DNA of 64,000 nucleotides from Rhizobium sp. NFR07 (GTDB lineage: Bacteria > Pseudomonadota > Alphaproteobacteria > Rhizobiales > Rhizobiaceae): NCBI RefSeq assembly GCF_900111905.1, contig NZ_FOKM01000013.1, forward strand, positions 62,001 through 126,000, written 5' to 3'. The position numbers and the translations under genes are program-made. Shown in pieces: positions 17,743 to 26,158 of this stretch. The notes beneath the pieces were generated by a model. That model ran no database searches and was not told the DNA's origin. It worked only from the letters and a program-made list of their open reading frames with translations. Every line of letters starts with the position of its first letter. Position 1 is the stretch's first letter.

Positions 17743-19653
17743 CTAGGATCGGCAGGCAGCGCCTTCACGGTCGGTGTCCGTTTCGCTCCAGTCTTGATTT
17801 CCGGCAGCGTCAAGCCGGCGCCAGCGGCGCGCCGCATTCGGCACGATCGGGCTCAGGACCCGCGGCATGTGGCTTTCCTCCGGAATGGCGAACAGCCCTA
17901 GGCGAGCACTCCAGCGACCGAAAAAGGCGGAGGCCGTGATCATCGTGAAGGGGATGGCGACACATAGACCGCCGACGAACGGCAGTGCCCAGACGGCAGC
18001 AGTCAGCCCACCCTCACGATAGATGATTGCGGCAAGCGTCAATCCGATAACGGTCTGCAGGCCCATAGCCTTGACGGCCGAGCCGAGCGAAACGCCCAGC
18101 CGGTCGCGGTTCTGACCGCTCCAGGTCACCGAGCGACCGAAAAGCAGACCGAACAGGAAGACCGAGATGTAAACGGCAATGATCGGCGCCATCAGCATCG
18201 ATGCAATGAGTTCCATGAACGCCGAAGCGCCGAAACGCAGCACTCCGCCATAACGGCGGATCGCGCCGCGGGTCAGGATCACGTCGACAACGCCAGCGAT
18301 CTTCGGCGAAATCGACAGCAGGAAAATCGAGATGAACAGCCAGAAGCCGAGCTGGGCTTCCGCCGGAGTGAAACCTGACGTCATTCCCTTCCAGATCGCC
18401 GCAAATGTCATTGCGATCCATGCCGGCGGCGCCACATACATCAGGATCGCCTGCAGCACCTGAAAACGGCTGACCGGTTTCAGACCCGGTTCGAACAGGA
18501 AACGCCAGTATTGCATGTTGCCTTGGCACCATCTGAGATCCCGCCCGGCGAAATCCGGCAGTGTCGGCGGATTGGCCTCGAAACTGCGGCTTTCGATCGG
18601 CAGCACGCGCACCTCGTAGCCGCCGCGCCGCATGAAGGCAGCCTCGAGCTGATCGTGGCTGAGGATATGGCCACCAAGCGGTGGCGAACCAGGCAGGACA
18701 GGGAGACGACAGTGGTCGAGGAATGCGCCGGTTCGGATCAGCGCATTGTGACCCCAGTAAGGGCCGCAATCTGCCGTCCACCACGCGGAGCCCATGGTGA
18801 AGGAGCGCATTCCATGCCGCATGCCGAACTGGAACATGCGCGCGAAGCCACTCTCCGCCGGCATGCCGACCACGAGCGTCTGCAATATGCCGATTTTCGG
18901 ATATCGCTCCATGGCCGCAACAAGCCTGATGATGACATCACCTGCCATGACGCTGTCGGAATCGAGCGGCAGGAAGAAATCGTAATCCTGCCCGTATCGC
19001 TGCAGGAAATCCTGGATATTGCCGGCCTTGAACCCGGTATTGACGGCCCGGCGCCGATAGAGCGGCCGGTGGCCGCCAGCGCTCTCGATCACCGCGGCGA
19101 GCCGCTCGAAGGCAGCTTCCTCGGCGTGACCGATCCGCGTATCGGTGGTGTCGCTCAGCACGAAGATATGGAAATGGCCTTCGAGACCGGTTGATCTGAG
19201 GCTGCTCCACATGGCCTCCAGCCGAGCAAATATCGGAACCGGATCCTCGTTGCGCAAGAACACGGTCAAGGCAGTGCGTGAATTCAAGGCGGCGGGACAG
19301 GTATCCCTGCCCTGGCGGTAGAAAGGATAGACGCTGCGGGACGGATCACCAAATCCATGGATCAGGAAAAGACCAATCAACGCATTCCAAAAGCCGAGGA
19401 CCGTCCAGGGAGTGGCCAGAAGAAAGCCCGCCAGCATGATAGTTTCCGGCCCCCAGACCGTTGATGGCGACAGGGCGCGGTAGACGAGCAGACCAAGTAC
19501 AAGGATGGTCGTAAAGTTGAGCACCAGCACCAGCCGGCGCCGCCAGGCAATGGACAATCCGGCATATTCGAGCACCGGATTCTGACCTAAATCACGCGAG
19601 CCCTCCGGAAGATCCCGATAGGTCATGTCGCTGTGATTGGTATGCAGATCCAT
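17743..19653 (-). CDS. opgH: Glucans biosynthesis glucosyltransferase OpgH (MdoH)
   Basis: A family 2 glycosyltransferase of about 636 aa. Two membrane helices come first, then the catalytic domain: TALTVFLRNEDP near 130, the DxD-type DSDSVMAGD near 230, and QxxRW as RDLRWCQGNMQYW near 380, followed by about five membrane helices. OpgH uses UDP-glucose to build periplasmic beta-glucan backbones. It is shorter than E. coli MdoH (847 aa), and no opgG lies beside it. The start is uncertain: ATG at 19653 is used, while a GTG at 19689 or ATG at 19626 are possible. Confidence 0.85.
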   Translation of the reverse strand: MDLHTNHSDMTYRDLPEGSRDLGQNPVLEYAGLSIAWRRRLVLVLNFTTILVLGLLVYRALSPSTVWGPETIMLAGFLLATPWTVLGFWNALIGLFLIHGFGDPSRSVYPFYRQGRDTCPAALNSRTALTVFLRNEDPVPIFARLEAMWSSLRSTGLEGHFHIFVLSDTTDTRIGHAEEAAFERLAAVIESAGGHRPLYRRRAVNTGFKAGNIQDFLQRYGQDYDFFLPLDSDSVMAGDVIIRLVAAMERYPKIGILQTLVVGMPAESGFARMFQFGMRHGMRSFTMGSAWWTADCGPYWGHNALIRTGAFLDHCRLPVLPGSPPLGGHILSHDQLEAAFMRRGGYEVRVLPIESRSFEANPPTLPDFAGRDLRWCQGNMQYWRFLFEPGLKPVSRFQVLQAILMYVAPPAWIAMTFAAIWKGMTSGFTPAEAQLGFWLFISIFLLSISPKIAGVVDVILTRGAIRRYGGVLRFGASAFMELIASMLMAPIIAVYISVFLFGLLFGRSVTWSGQNRDRLGVSLGSAVKAMGLQTVIGLTLAAIIYREGGLTAAVWALPFVGGLCVAIPFTMITASAFFGRWSARLGLFAIPEESHMPRVLSPIVPNAARRWRRLDAAGNQDWSETDTDREGAACRS

Positions 19654-19886
19654 TGCGGACAGGTCTTTCGATGAAAGGTCGATGACCACGAACTAGGAAA
19701 CGAACGCGGACTGACAACCTCTATCAGAGACACTGCTGCCTGCAAGTCGAGCACGATTGGGTGAACGGACTCGCAGCAGATATCCGGCAAAGGTACAAAC
19801 GCCTGAATTTACTACGAATATCTTGGATTGCGCCGCGAAAATTGCCAAACGAAGCGCACCGACGTGAGGCGCTCCGAGGTCAGCGC

Positions 19887-20093
19887 TTACGAGAGGCCCC
19901 AGAAGAAAAGCGTGGCAGCGGCTGCGACGAGCAGGATGGCGCCAAATAGCAACTGAAGCCGGAAAGATCGCGCATAAAGTTCACCGCGACGCGCCTTGAA
20001 CTTGCTGGCTGCGAGAAGTCTGTTGGCTGCGGCGATGTCGCCGTTTTCTGCCAACCGGACAATGTCATTAGCCAATACCGAACTATCCATCAT
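19887..20093 (-). CDS. Small single-helix membrane protein
   Basis: A 68-aa protein starting at a double ATG preceded by AAGAAGGTGC. The N-terminal 45 residues are soluble (LANDIVRLAENGDIAAANRLLAA resembles a short helical repeat), followed by a hydrophobic helix, LLFGAILLVAAAATLFFW, at the C-terminus. I do not recognise the family. It stands alone, with 200 bases of empty sequence before opgH. Confidence 0.6.
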   Translation of the reverse strand: MMDSSVLANDIVRLAENGDIAAANRLLAASKFKARRGELYARSFRLQLLFGAILLVAAAATLFFWGLS

Positions 20094-20170
20094 GCACCTT
20101 CTTCGCGATAAGGGCGCTTTTCGCATATCAATCTGACAATCATTTGAAGGCATCTCGTGTCGCTGGATGA

Positions 20171-20383
20171 TCAGCCGAGAACGCTGCTGTTCGGCATTGT
20201 GGCGCCCGGAAGCCATGTCTGTGGGGCATGCGGACGTTTGCTGTCGTGCATCAGGGGAATGCAGACGACGACCACGACCAGTGCAGCGACATAGATCATT
20301 CCGAAACTTGTTCTCCACGCTCCCACGATACGCTTACTCCTGCTGCGACCATTGGAACGATGCGCGGCGAAGCTGACAGTCAC
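20171..20383 (-). CDS. Possible small membrane protein divergent from eptA
   Basis: A 70-codon frame with a GTG start inside the right-hand gene's inverted repeat. It holds a basic N-terminus and one hydrophobic helix (MIYVAALVVVVVCIPLMH). An internal ATG at 20299 would give 42 residues. Neither start has a convincing ribosome site. I cannot assign a function, and it may not be translated. If it is not real, 20094-20429 is a 336-base intergenic region. Confidence 0.3.
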   Translation of the reverse strand: MTVSFAAHRSNGRSRSKRIVGAWRTSFGMIYVAALVVVVVCIPLMHDSKRPHAPQTWLPGATMPNSSVLG

Positions 20384-20423
20384 CTGAACGGCAGCGTCTT
20401 TATGACATTCAGGTGACTGTCAG
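20373..20423. repeat. 16-bp perfect inverted repeat upstream of eptA
   Basis: CTGACAGTCACCTGAA at 20373-20388 is repeated exactly in inverted form at 20408-20423, with a 19-base spacer. The right arm ends six bases before the eptA ATG. This may be an operator or an RNA hairpin that limits translation of eptA. The structure is plain in the sequence; the role is inferred. Confidence 0.75.
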
Positions 20424-20429
20424 GATCGG

Positions 20430-22130
20430 ATGCGATTCCGCCGGCAATTGAAACTGCCGGGAGCTTCCTCCTTGTCCACCGAAAGCCTTTCAAATTACGC
20501 CCGCCGACCGACCAGGCCATTTGCCCGGCCGCGGATCGGCAGCGTCACGCTCGCCCTGATCGGGGCGCTTTATCTGATCGCCTTTACCAACCGCACGTTC
20601 TTCACGCGCGCCTATTCCTATTTCGACAATCACCTCACGCTGGCGGCCTTTTCCCTAGGGCTGGCATGCTTGTTTGCAGCTTTCACGATCACGATTTCGG
20701 TGAAGTACGTGCTGAAGCCGGTCCTCGTCCTGCTGATAGTGAGTGCCGCTGCCGGATCCTGGTTCCTGGACCGTTTCGGAACGATCATCGACGTCGACAT
20801 GATCCGCAATGCGGTCCAGACGACATCGTCGGAGGCAGGTCATCTGATCACCCCGGCGTTTCTGGTGCACATGTCGATCTTCGGGCTCCTGCCGGCTCTT
20901 CTCGTCTGCTGGGTAAGGGTTGAGCATCGTCCCTTCTTCGCAAAGGTCGGATGGAACCTCGCCGCAATCGTTCCCCTGCTGCTTCTGGCGCTTGCCTGCG
21001 GTGTCAGCAGTGCGCGCAGCATCGCCTCCGTTACGCGGCTGCACCGCGACCTGATGCTGACGCTCAATCCTTTCGTTCCCGTCGGAAGCGCCCTGCTCTT
21101 CGCCTTCGCAAGCGAGGCCGACAAGAACATCGTGGCGCAGCCTCTCGGAACGGATGCCCACGTTGCCGGTCCCATGGCCTCAGGCAAGCCGCGCGTTCTC
21201 GTGATCGTAACCGGCGAGACGGCCAGGGCGGAGAACTTCTCCCTCGGAGGCTATTCCCGCGAAACCAACCCGCAGCTCGCCAAGCAGGACATCGCCTACT
21301 TTTCCGACACGTCGAGCTGCGGTACGGCAACGGCAGTGTCGGTGCCCTGCATGTTCTCCAACCTGACCCGCCGCGGCTATTCGCACCGCGCGGGCCTGGC
21401 AAACGAAAACCTGCTCGATGTTCTTGGTCATGCCGGCGTTACGACGGAATGGTGGGACAACAACACCGGCAGCAAGGGCGTCGCGAACCGCACTACTTAC
21501 CGCTCATTCTCCACCGCCAACGATCCGCGCTATTGCACGGATAACGAATGTCTCGATGACGCCATGGTGGCCGATCTCGATGGCTGGCTGTCGAAGGTAA
21601 AGGGCGACAGCGTGTTGGTATTGCATCAGCTCGGCAGCCACGGCCCGACCTATTATCTCCGCTACCCGCAGGCTTTTGCCCGCTTCACGCCGGAATGCCG
21701 TACGGGGGAATTGGGCAGCTGCAGCCACGAGGAAGTGGTCAATGCCTATGACAACACCATTCTCTATACCGACCACATCCTTGCTTCCGTCATCGACAAG
21801 CTGAAAGCCCATCAGGACAAGGTCGCGCCGGCGATGATCTACATGTCGGACCACGGTGAATCACTCGGTGAGCACGGCCTTTACCTGCATGGCGCGCCGT
21901 ACATCGTGGCTCCGTCGCAGCAGACCCATATTCCCTTCGTCTTGTGGCAGGGATCGGAAATCAAGGCCTCGATCGACCCGGACTGCCTGTCGAAACGCAC
22001 CGAGGAAGCCGCCTCGCACGATGACCTTTTCCATACGACGCTCGGAATGATGGCCGTGCAGACCTCGGTTTATAAACCAGAGCTCGACGTGCTCGGATCC
22101 TGCCGGAAGCCCACTGGAGCAAGCTCATGA
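20430..22130 (+). CDS. Phosphoethanolamine transferase (EptA/MCR family)
   Basis: A 566-aa inner-membrane enzyme: about five N-terminal helices (residues 40-200) and a periplasmic alkaline-phosphatase-like domain. The catalytic Thr is in VIVTGETARAENFSLGGY near residue 265, and metal ligands include MSDHGESLGEHG near 470; several Cys pairs would form disulfides. It moves phosphoethanolamine from phosphatidylethanolamine to lipid A or another surface sugar. The stop overlaps the dgkA start (ATGA). Which acceptor is used in this organism is unknown, and a resistance role should not be assumed. Confidence 0.9.
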   Translation: MRFRRQLKLPGASSLSTESLSNYARRPTRPFARPRIGSVTLALIGALYLIAFTNRTFFTRAYSYFDNHLTLAAFSLGLACLFAAFTITISVKYVLKPVLVLLIVSAAAGSWFLDRFGTIIDVDMIRNAVQTTSSEAGHLITPAFLVHMSIFGLLPALLVCWVRVEHRPFFAKVGWNLAAIVPLLLLALACGVSSARSIASVTRLHRDLMLTLNPFVPVGSALLFAFASEADKNIVAQPLGTDAHVAGPMASGKPRVLVIVTGETARAENFSLGGYSRETNPQLAKQDIAYFSDTSSCGTATAVSVPCMFSNLTRRGYSHRAGLANENLLDVLGHAGVTTEWWDNNTGSKGVANRTTYRSFSTANDPRYCTDNECLDDAMVADLDGWLSKVKGDSVLVLHQLGSHGPTYYLRYPQAFARFTPECRTGELGSCSHEEVVNAYDNTILYTDHILASVIDKLKAHQDKVAPAMIYMSDHGESLGEHGLYLHGAPYIVAPSQQTHIPFVLWQGSEIKASIDPDCLSKRTEEAASHDDLFHTTLGMMAVQTSVYKPELDVLGSCRKPTGASS

Positions 22131-22579
22131 CCTTTCCCGATTGTGCCGCTGTCGGGCAGGTCATAGGACCGGTCGCATTTGAAGCTGATGGGCCGCCGCC
22201 CATACCTCCCATCAGCAAGGTGACCGGCAGCCGGCACCTGCTGGCGGCGCTCGGCTATTCGCTGGGCGGCGCCGGCAGGTTGCTGCGCGAGACTGCATTT
22301 CGCCATGAGCTCATGGCCTGCGTTGCGATCCTCATCGCCTTCGCAGTCGTCGGTGCCGAGTTTGGCGAGTATGTGATGATGGCAATTCTGCTGCTTGGTC
22401 TTGCCGCCACCGAAGCCCTCAACACCGCCATAGAGGAGATCATCGACCGCATATCGCCGGAATGGTCGAGCACCGGAATGCACGCCAAGAACCTCGGTTC
22501 CTTCGCCGTCTTTTGCATGCTTGCGGCAAGCGGCCTCATGGCCGCTTACGTGATTTTCTCGCGCCTGCTGTTGTCGTGA
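22127..22579 (+). CDS. dgkA: Diacylglycerol kinase DgkA
   Basis: A 150-aa membrane kinase with the family motif EALNTAIEEIIDRIS around residue 105 and three hydrophobic helices. It is about 30 residues longer than E. coli DgkA because of a proline-rich N-terminus. It phosphorylates diacylglycerol to phosphatidic acid. Overlap with the PEtN transferase gene fits the chemistry, since that enzyme releases diacylglycerol from phosphatidylethanolamine. Confidence 0.92.
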   Translation: MTFPDCAAVGQVIGPVAFEADGPPPIPPISKVTGSRHLLAALGYSLGGAGRLLRETAFRHELMACVAILIAFAVVGAEFGEYVMMAILLLGLAATEALNTAIEEIIDRISPEWSSTGMHAKNLGSFAVFCMLAASGLMAAYVIFSRLLLS

Positions 22580-22674
22580 GCGAGGAAGTCGCCTCATGCC
22601 CTCTCGAATTCGCTCGCGATCCTCTGCTAAACATCGGATACAAGGCGATATCGCGATGGAATGGAGCAGACGGT

Positions 22675-23337
22675 TTGAGGGTTCTTCTGGTCGAGGACGA
22701 CGCGACGCTCGGGGAAGCCGTGCGCGACCATGTGGTGAGCACGGACAATGCCGTCGACTGGATGAAGACGATCGATACCGCCTCCAGCGCCCTTTCCACG
22801 ACTGCTTACGGCCTCATCCTGCTCGACCTGCGCCTGCCTGACGGCAGCGGCATAGCGCTTCTGAAGGATATTCGCGCCAGGGGAATTACGACGCCGGTGA
22901 TCATCCTGACCGCGCATGACCAGATCTCCGACCGCATCGAAGGATTGAACAGCGGAGCTGACGACTATCTCGTCAAGCCGTTCAATCTTGGCGAGCTGAC
23001 GGCGCGCATGCTGGCGGTTACCCGTCGCTACAGCGGCCGCCCGGTCTCGCTCGTGCGTATCGGCGATCTTGATATAGATGCCGCCGACCGGCGCGTGGTT
23101 TCGGCCGGAAACCCCATCGCATTGTCCGGCCGTGAATGGGCGGTGCTTGATGCACTGGCTGCGCGACCGGGCGCCGTCGTCTCCAAGTCGCAGATAGAGG
23201 AAGCACTCTACGCCTTCGGCTCCGAGATCGAGAGCAACACGGTCGAGGTCTATGTCAGTCGGCTGCGCAAGAAGCTCGGCCGGGATCATATCGCCACGCT
23301 GCGCGGTGTCGGTTACCGCTTGGGACGAGAGCAATGA
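22675..23337 (+). CDS. OmpR-type response regulator
   Basis: A 220-aa regulator starting RVLLVEDDATLGEAV. The receiver has its phospho-Asp in LILLDLRLPDGSG near residue 51 and Lys in YLVKPFNLGE near 101; the output domain is a winged helix (LSGREWAVLDALAARPGAVVS). The TTG at 22675 is chosen because GGAGCAG precedes it and the receiver begins right there; the only upstream in-frame starts, such as GTG 22576, add unrelated residues. It overlaps the kinase gene by four bases. Position suggests control of eptA-dgkA, as PmrA does in enterics. Confidence 0.88.
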   Translation: MRVLLVEDDATLGEAVRDHVVSTDNAVDWMKTIDTASSALSTTAYGLILLDLRLPDGSGIALLKDIRARGITTPVIILTAHDQISDRIEGLNSGADDYLVKPFNLGELTARMLAVTRRYSGRPVSLVRIGDLDIDAADRRVVSAGNPIALSGREWAVLDALAARPGAVVSKSQIEEALYAFGSEIESNTVEVYVSRLRKKLGRDHIATLRGVGYRLGREQ

Positions 23338-24695
23338 TACCGTTTCGCCGATCGGCTCCTTCGATGACGCGCCAGCTCATCTTCTCGATCACCGCCATGA
23401 TGGCGCTGCTCTGGCTGCTGGCAGTCGGGCTCGGCACCGTTGTGATGAACGACGAACTCAACGAGACTTTTGACGGCGCCCTGCAGGATACGGCGGAAAG
23501 GCTCGTACCGCTGATCGTCGGCGAGTTCGAACATTACGGGCCTCAGGAAGCCTTGCCGCGTCTGCAGACGTCGCGTGCCAGCGGCTACCGCGAATATCTG
23601 ATCTATCAGGTCCGTGATTCCTCCGGCCGTTTGCTGATCAGATCCCACGATGCTCCGGACAAGCCATTCGAGACCCCCCTGAAACGTGGCTTCTGGAAAG
23701 ACAGCAAGTACCAATATTTCACCGCATTCGACGCCCCTACCGGCATTTACGTCCAGGTAGCGGACAAGTTCCGAAATCGTGACGAGGCCGTGCGGGAAGG
23801 TGCCGTGGCGCTTTTCGTACCCCTCGCGCTGCTGATCCCGGTCAGCGGCATAGCGATCTGGCTCCTGGTTCGACGTACCGTCCAGCCGATCGGGGACCTG
23901 CGCCGCGATATCGAAAGCAAGGACGGCGGCAACATGGAGCCGATCGACGCGACGGCGCTGCCGCGTGAACTGCAGCCGATCGCCCTCTCGGTCAACCTTC
24001 TGATGACACGCCTGCGCACGGCGCTGGATGCCGAACGGGAATTCACCTCCAACAGCGCCCACGAGTTGCGCACGCCGATCGCAGGCGCACTTGCCCAGAC
24101 ACAGATGCTCATTGCCGAACTCGGCAACGATGCCAATCGCCAGCGTGCCGGCCAGATCGAAACGTCTCTGAGACGCCTCAGCCACCTCGCCGAAAAGCTG
24201 CTTCAGCTGTCCCGTGCCGAAGCCGGCATCGGCATGGCCGACAGACAGACGGAACTGACCGGCGTTGTCGACATGGTCGTGACGGATTTCCAGCGGAGCA
24301 TCGCCGCACCGGACCGACTGATATTGCATCGGAACGCCGGCACTCGTCTGGCAGGCCCCTACAGCGAAGATGCATTCGCCATCGTGCTGCGCAATCTGAT
24401 CGAGAACGCGCTCGTTCACGGCGATCCCCGCAAAAATCCGGTCGAGGTATTCGTGGAGGACGGCGGCATGGTGCGGATCGTCAACGGCTCGCCGATCTTG
24501 ACCGAGAGCGAACTCATCGCGATCCGCAAACGCTTCAGCCGGGGAAAGACGGAAGCTGCCGGCTCCGGTCTCGGCCTGTCGATCGTGGATCGCCTGCTCG
24601 GCCAGATGAATGCGAGGCTGGTTCTCCTGTCACCGGCAACCGGCCGTGACAACGGGTTCGAGGCGAGAATACATTTCCCGAATCTCTCTTCCTGA
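23334..24695 (+). CDS. Membrane sensor histidine kinase
   Basis: A 453-aa kinase: a helix near residues 20-40, a periplasmic domain of about 125 residues, a second helix near 165-185, a HAMP-like linker, the phospho-His region NSAHELRTPIAGALAQTQ near 240, and an ATPase domain with NLIENALVHG and GSGLGLSIVDRLLG. It resembles QseC/PmrB kinases. It starts inside the stop of the response regulator gene. The signal is unknown. Confidence 0.88.
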   Translation: MIPFRRSAPSMTRQLIFSITAMMALLWLLAVGLGTVVMNDELNETFDGALQDTAERLVPLIVGEFEHYGPQEALPRLQTSRASGYREYLIYQVRDSSGRLLIRSHDAPDKPFETPLKRGFWKDSKYQYFTAFDAPTGIYVQVADKFRNRDEAVREGAVALFVPLALLIPVSGIAIWLLVRRTVQPIGDLRRDIESKDGGNMEPIDATALPRELQPIALSVNLLMTRLRTALDAEREFTSNSAHELRTPIAGALAQTQMLIAELGNDANRQRAGQIETSLRRLSHLAEKLLQLSRAEAGIGMADRQTELTGVVDMVVTDFQRSIAAPDRLILHRNAGTRLAGPYSEDAFAIVLRNLIENALVHGDPRKNPVEVFVEDGGMVRIVNGSPILTESELIAIRKRFSRGKTEAAGSGLGLSIVDRLLGQMNARLVLLSPATGRDNGFEARIHFPNLSS

Positions 24696-24767
24696 TGGCT
24701 ATGCGATCGGCTTGATGATCCTCACCGGCGAATTGCCTCCATTGCTCCAGAATGGCACTGCCTTCCG

Positions 24768-25367
24768 ATGAAAGTTTCCCCAGGTCATTCGCTCACCGTC
24801 AACCTTCCCGCCACCGCGACGGCTGCCGCCGTCCAGTTCTCCGTTGCTGCTGGCCAGTGCCTGGTGGTGATGGGCCCATCGGGCGTGGGCAAGACGACGA
24901 TGCTGCGCAAGCTCGCCGATCTCGATCCTCATGAGGGTTCGGTTCTGCTCGGGGATCAGCCTCAGCAGGGAATGCCGGGACCGCACTGGCGCAGGCAGGT
25001 CACCTATGTGTCATCGGATGCCGGCTGGTGGGCACCGAGAGTGCGCGACCATTTCGATCCGGACAGTGATCCCGCCGGGGTGATGGCGCGCCTCGGCCTT
25101 TCGCCGGACAAATTCGACAGCCCGCCGCAGAATCTCTCCAGCGGGGAACGCCAGAGAATGGCGCTGATCAGAGCCCTGGTCCGAACTCCGCGATTTCTTC
25201 TTCTCGACGAGCCGACATCCGCGCTCGACGAGGAGACGACCCGCCTCGTCGAAGCCGCCCTTGAGGAAACAAAAAACAGGGGCTGCGGCCTCGTATTGGT
25301 AACCCACGATGCCGCCCAGGGCGAACGGCTGGCTGATCAGAAACTGGTATTGAGGCGTGCGCAGTGA
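24768..25367 (+). CDS. fetA: FetA-type ABC transporter ATP-binding protein
   Basis: A 199-aa ATPase with Walker A VMGPSGVGKTT near residue 38, signature LSSGERQRMALIRAL near 125 and Walker B FLLLDEPTSALD near 145. Together with the next gene it matches the YbbL/YbbM (FetAB) pair, associated with iron export and oxidative stress resistance in E. coli. The stop overlaps the fetB start. Confidence 0.8.
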   Translation: MKVSPGHSLTVNLPATATAAAVQFSVAAGQCLVVMGPSGVGKTTMLRKLADLDPHEGSVLLGDQPQQGMPGPHWRRQVTYVSSDAGWWAPRVRDHFDPDSDPAGVMARLGLSPDKFDSPPQNLSSGERQRMALIRALVRTPRFLLLDEPTSALDEETTRLVEAALEETKNRGCGLVLVTHDAAQGERLADQKLVLRRAQ

Positions 25368-26158
25368 TGATATCGCTTGGCCTGATCGAACTGTCGCTCG
25401 CCGTTGCCCTGACACTGATCAGCGCGGGCTTGTCGGTGCTGCTGTCGCTCGGCTTTCACAAGACGCTTGTCTGGTCCGCGATCAGGATGATCGTCCAGCT
25501 GATGCTGGTCGGCCTGCTTCTGCGCTTCATCTTTTCCCAGAGCTCGGCATGGATCACGCTGCTTGTCTTTGCAGCCATGCTGCTTGCGGCAAGTTATGAG
25601 ACCGGCGCCCGATTGCCGCGTCGTCTGAGCGGTTATTTCCAGTTTCTGGTCAGCGGCACGGCGATTACGATTTCCACCGGCTTCGTCTCGGCCTTCGCGC
25701 TTCTGACCGTGCTTGGCGCGGAGAACTGGCTCGAACCTGCCCATGCGATACCGATCGCCGGCATCATCCTCGGAACTGCGATGAATTCCGCCAGCATCGC
25801 GCTCAACGCCCTTTTCGCCAATATCGGATCCGAGCGCAACGCGATCGAAGCGCAGCTCGCCCTCGGCGCGACACGCTGGCAGGCCCTCGGCCCATTGATG
25901 CGTCGCGCTATTCAGGCCGGCCTGCTGCCCGTTACCAACCAGATGGTCGGTGCTGGCATCATCACCATGCCGGGGATCATGAGCGGCCAGATACTGGCAG
26001 GCCAGGATCCGCTGGAGGCCGGAAAATACCAGATATTCCTGATGCTTCTTCTGGCCTCCAGCGGTGTCGTCAGCACCGTTATCGCGGTCTATGCCGCAGT
26101 CAGGCGGGTCACCGACGACCGTCACCGGCTGCGGCTCGATCACCTTCTGAGCCGATAG
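25367..26158 (+). CDS. fetB: FetB-type (UPF0014) permease
   Basis: A 263-aa membrane protein with about seven helices and the UPF0014 features AASYETGARLPRRL near residue 65 and SASIALNALFANI near 140, then LGATRWQALGPLMRRAI near 165. It starts at ATG 25367 in a TGATG junction (a GTG at 25364 is an alternative). The last 50 bases overlap the convergent diguanylate cyclase gene. It would form the membrane part of the exporter with FetA. Confidence 0.82.
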   Translation: MISLGLIELSLAVALTLISAGLSVLLSLGFHKTLVWSAIRMIVQLMLVGLLLRFIFSQSSAWITLLVFAAMLLAASYETGARLPRRLSGYFQFLVSGTAITISTGFVSAFALLTVLGAENWLEPAHAIPIAGIILGTAMNSASIALNALFANIGSERNAIEAQLALGATRWQALGPLMRRAIQAGLLPVTNQMVGAGIITMPGIMSGQILAGQDPLEAGKYQIFLMLLLASSGVVSTVIAVYAAVRRVTDDRHRLRLDHLLSR

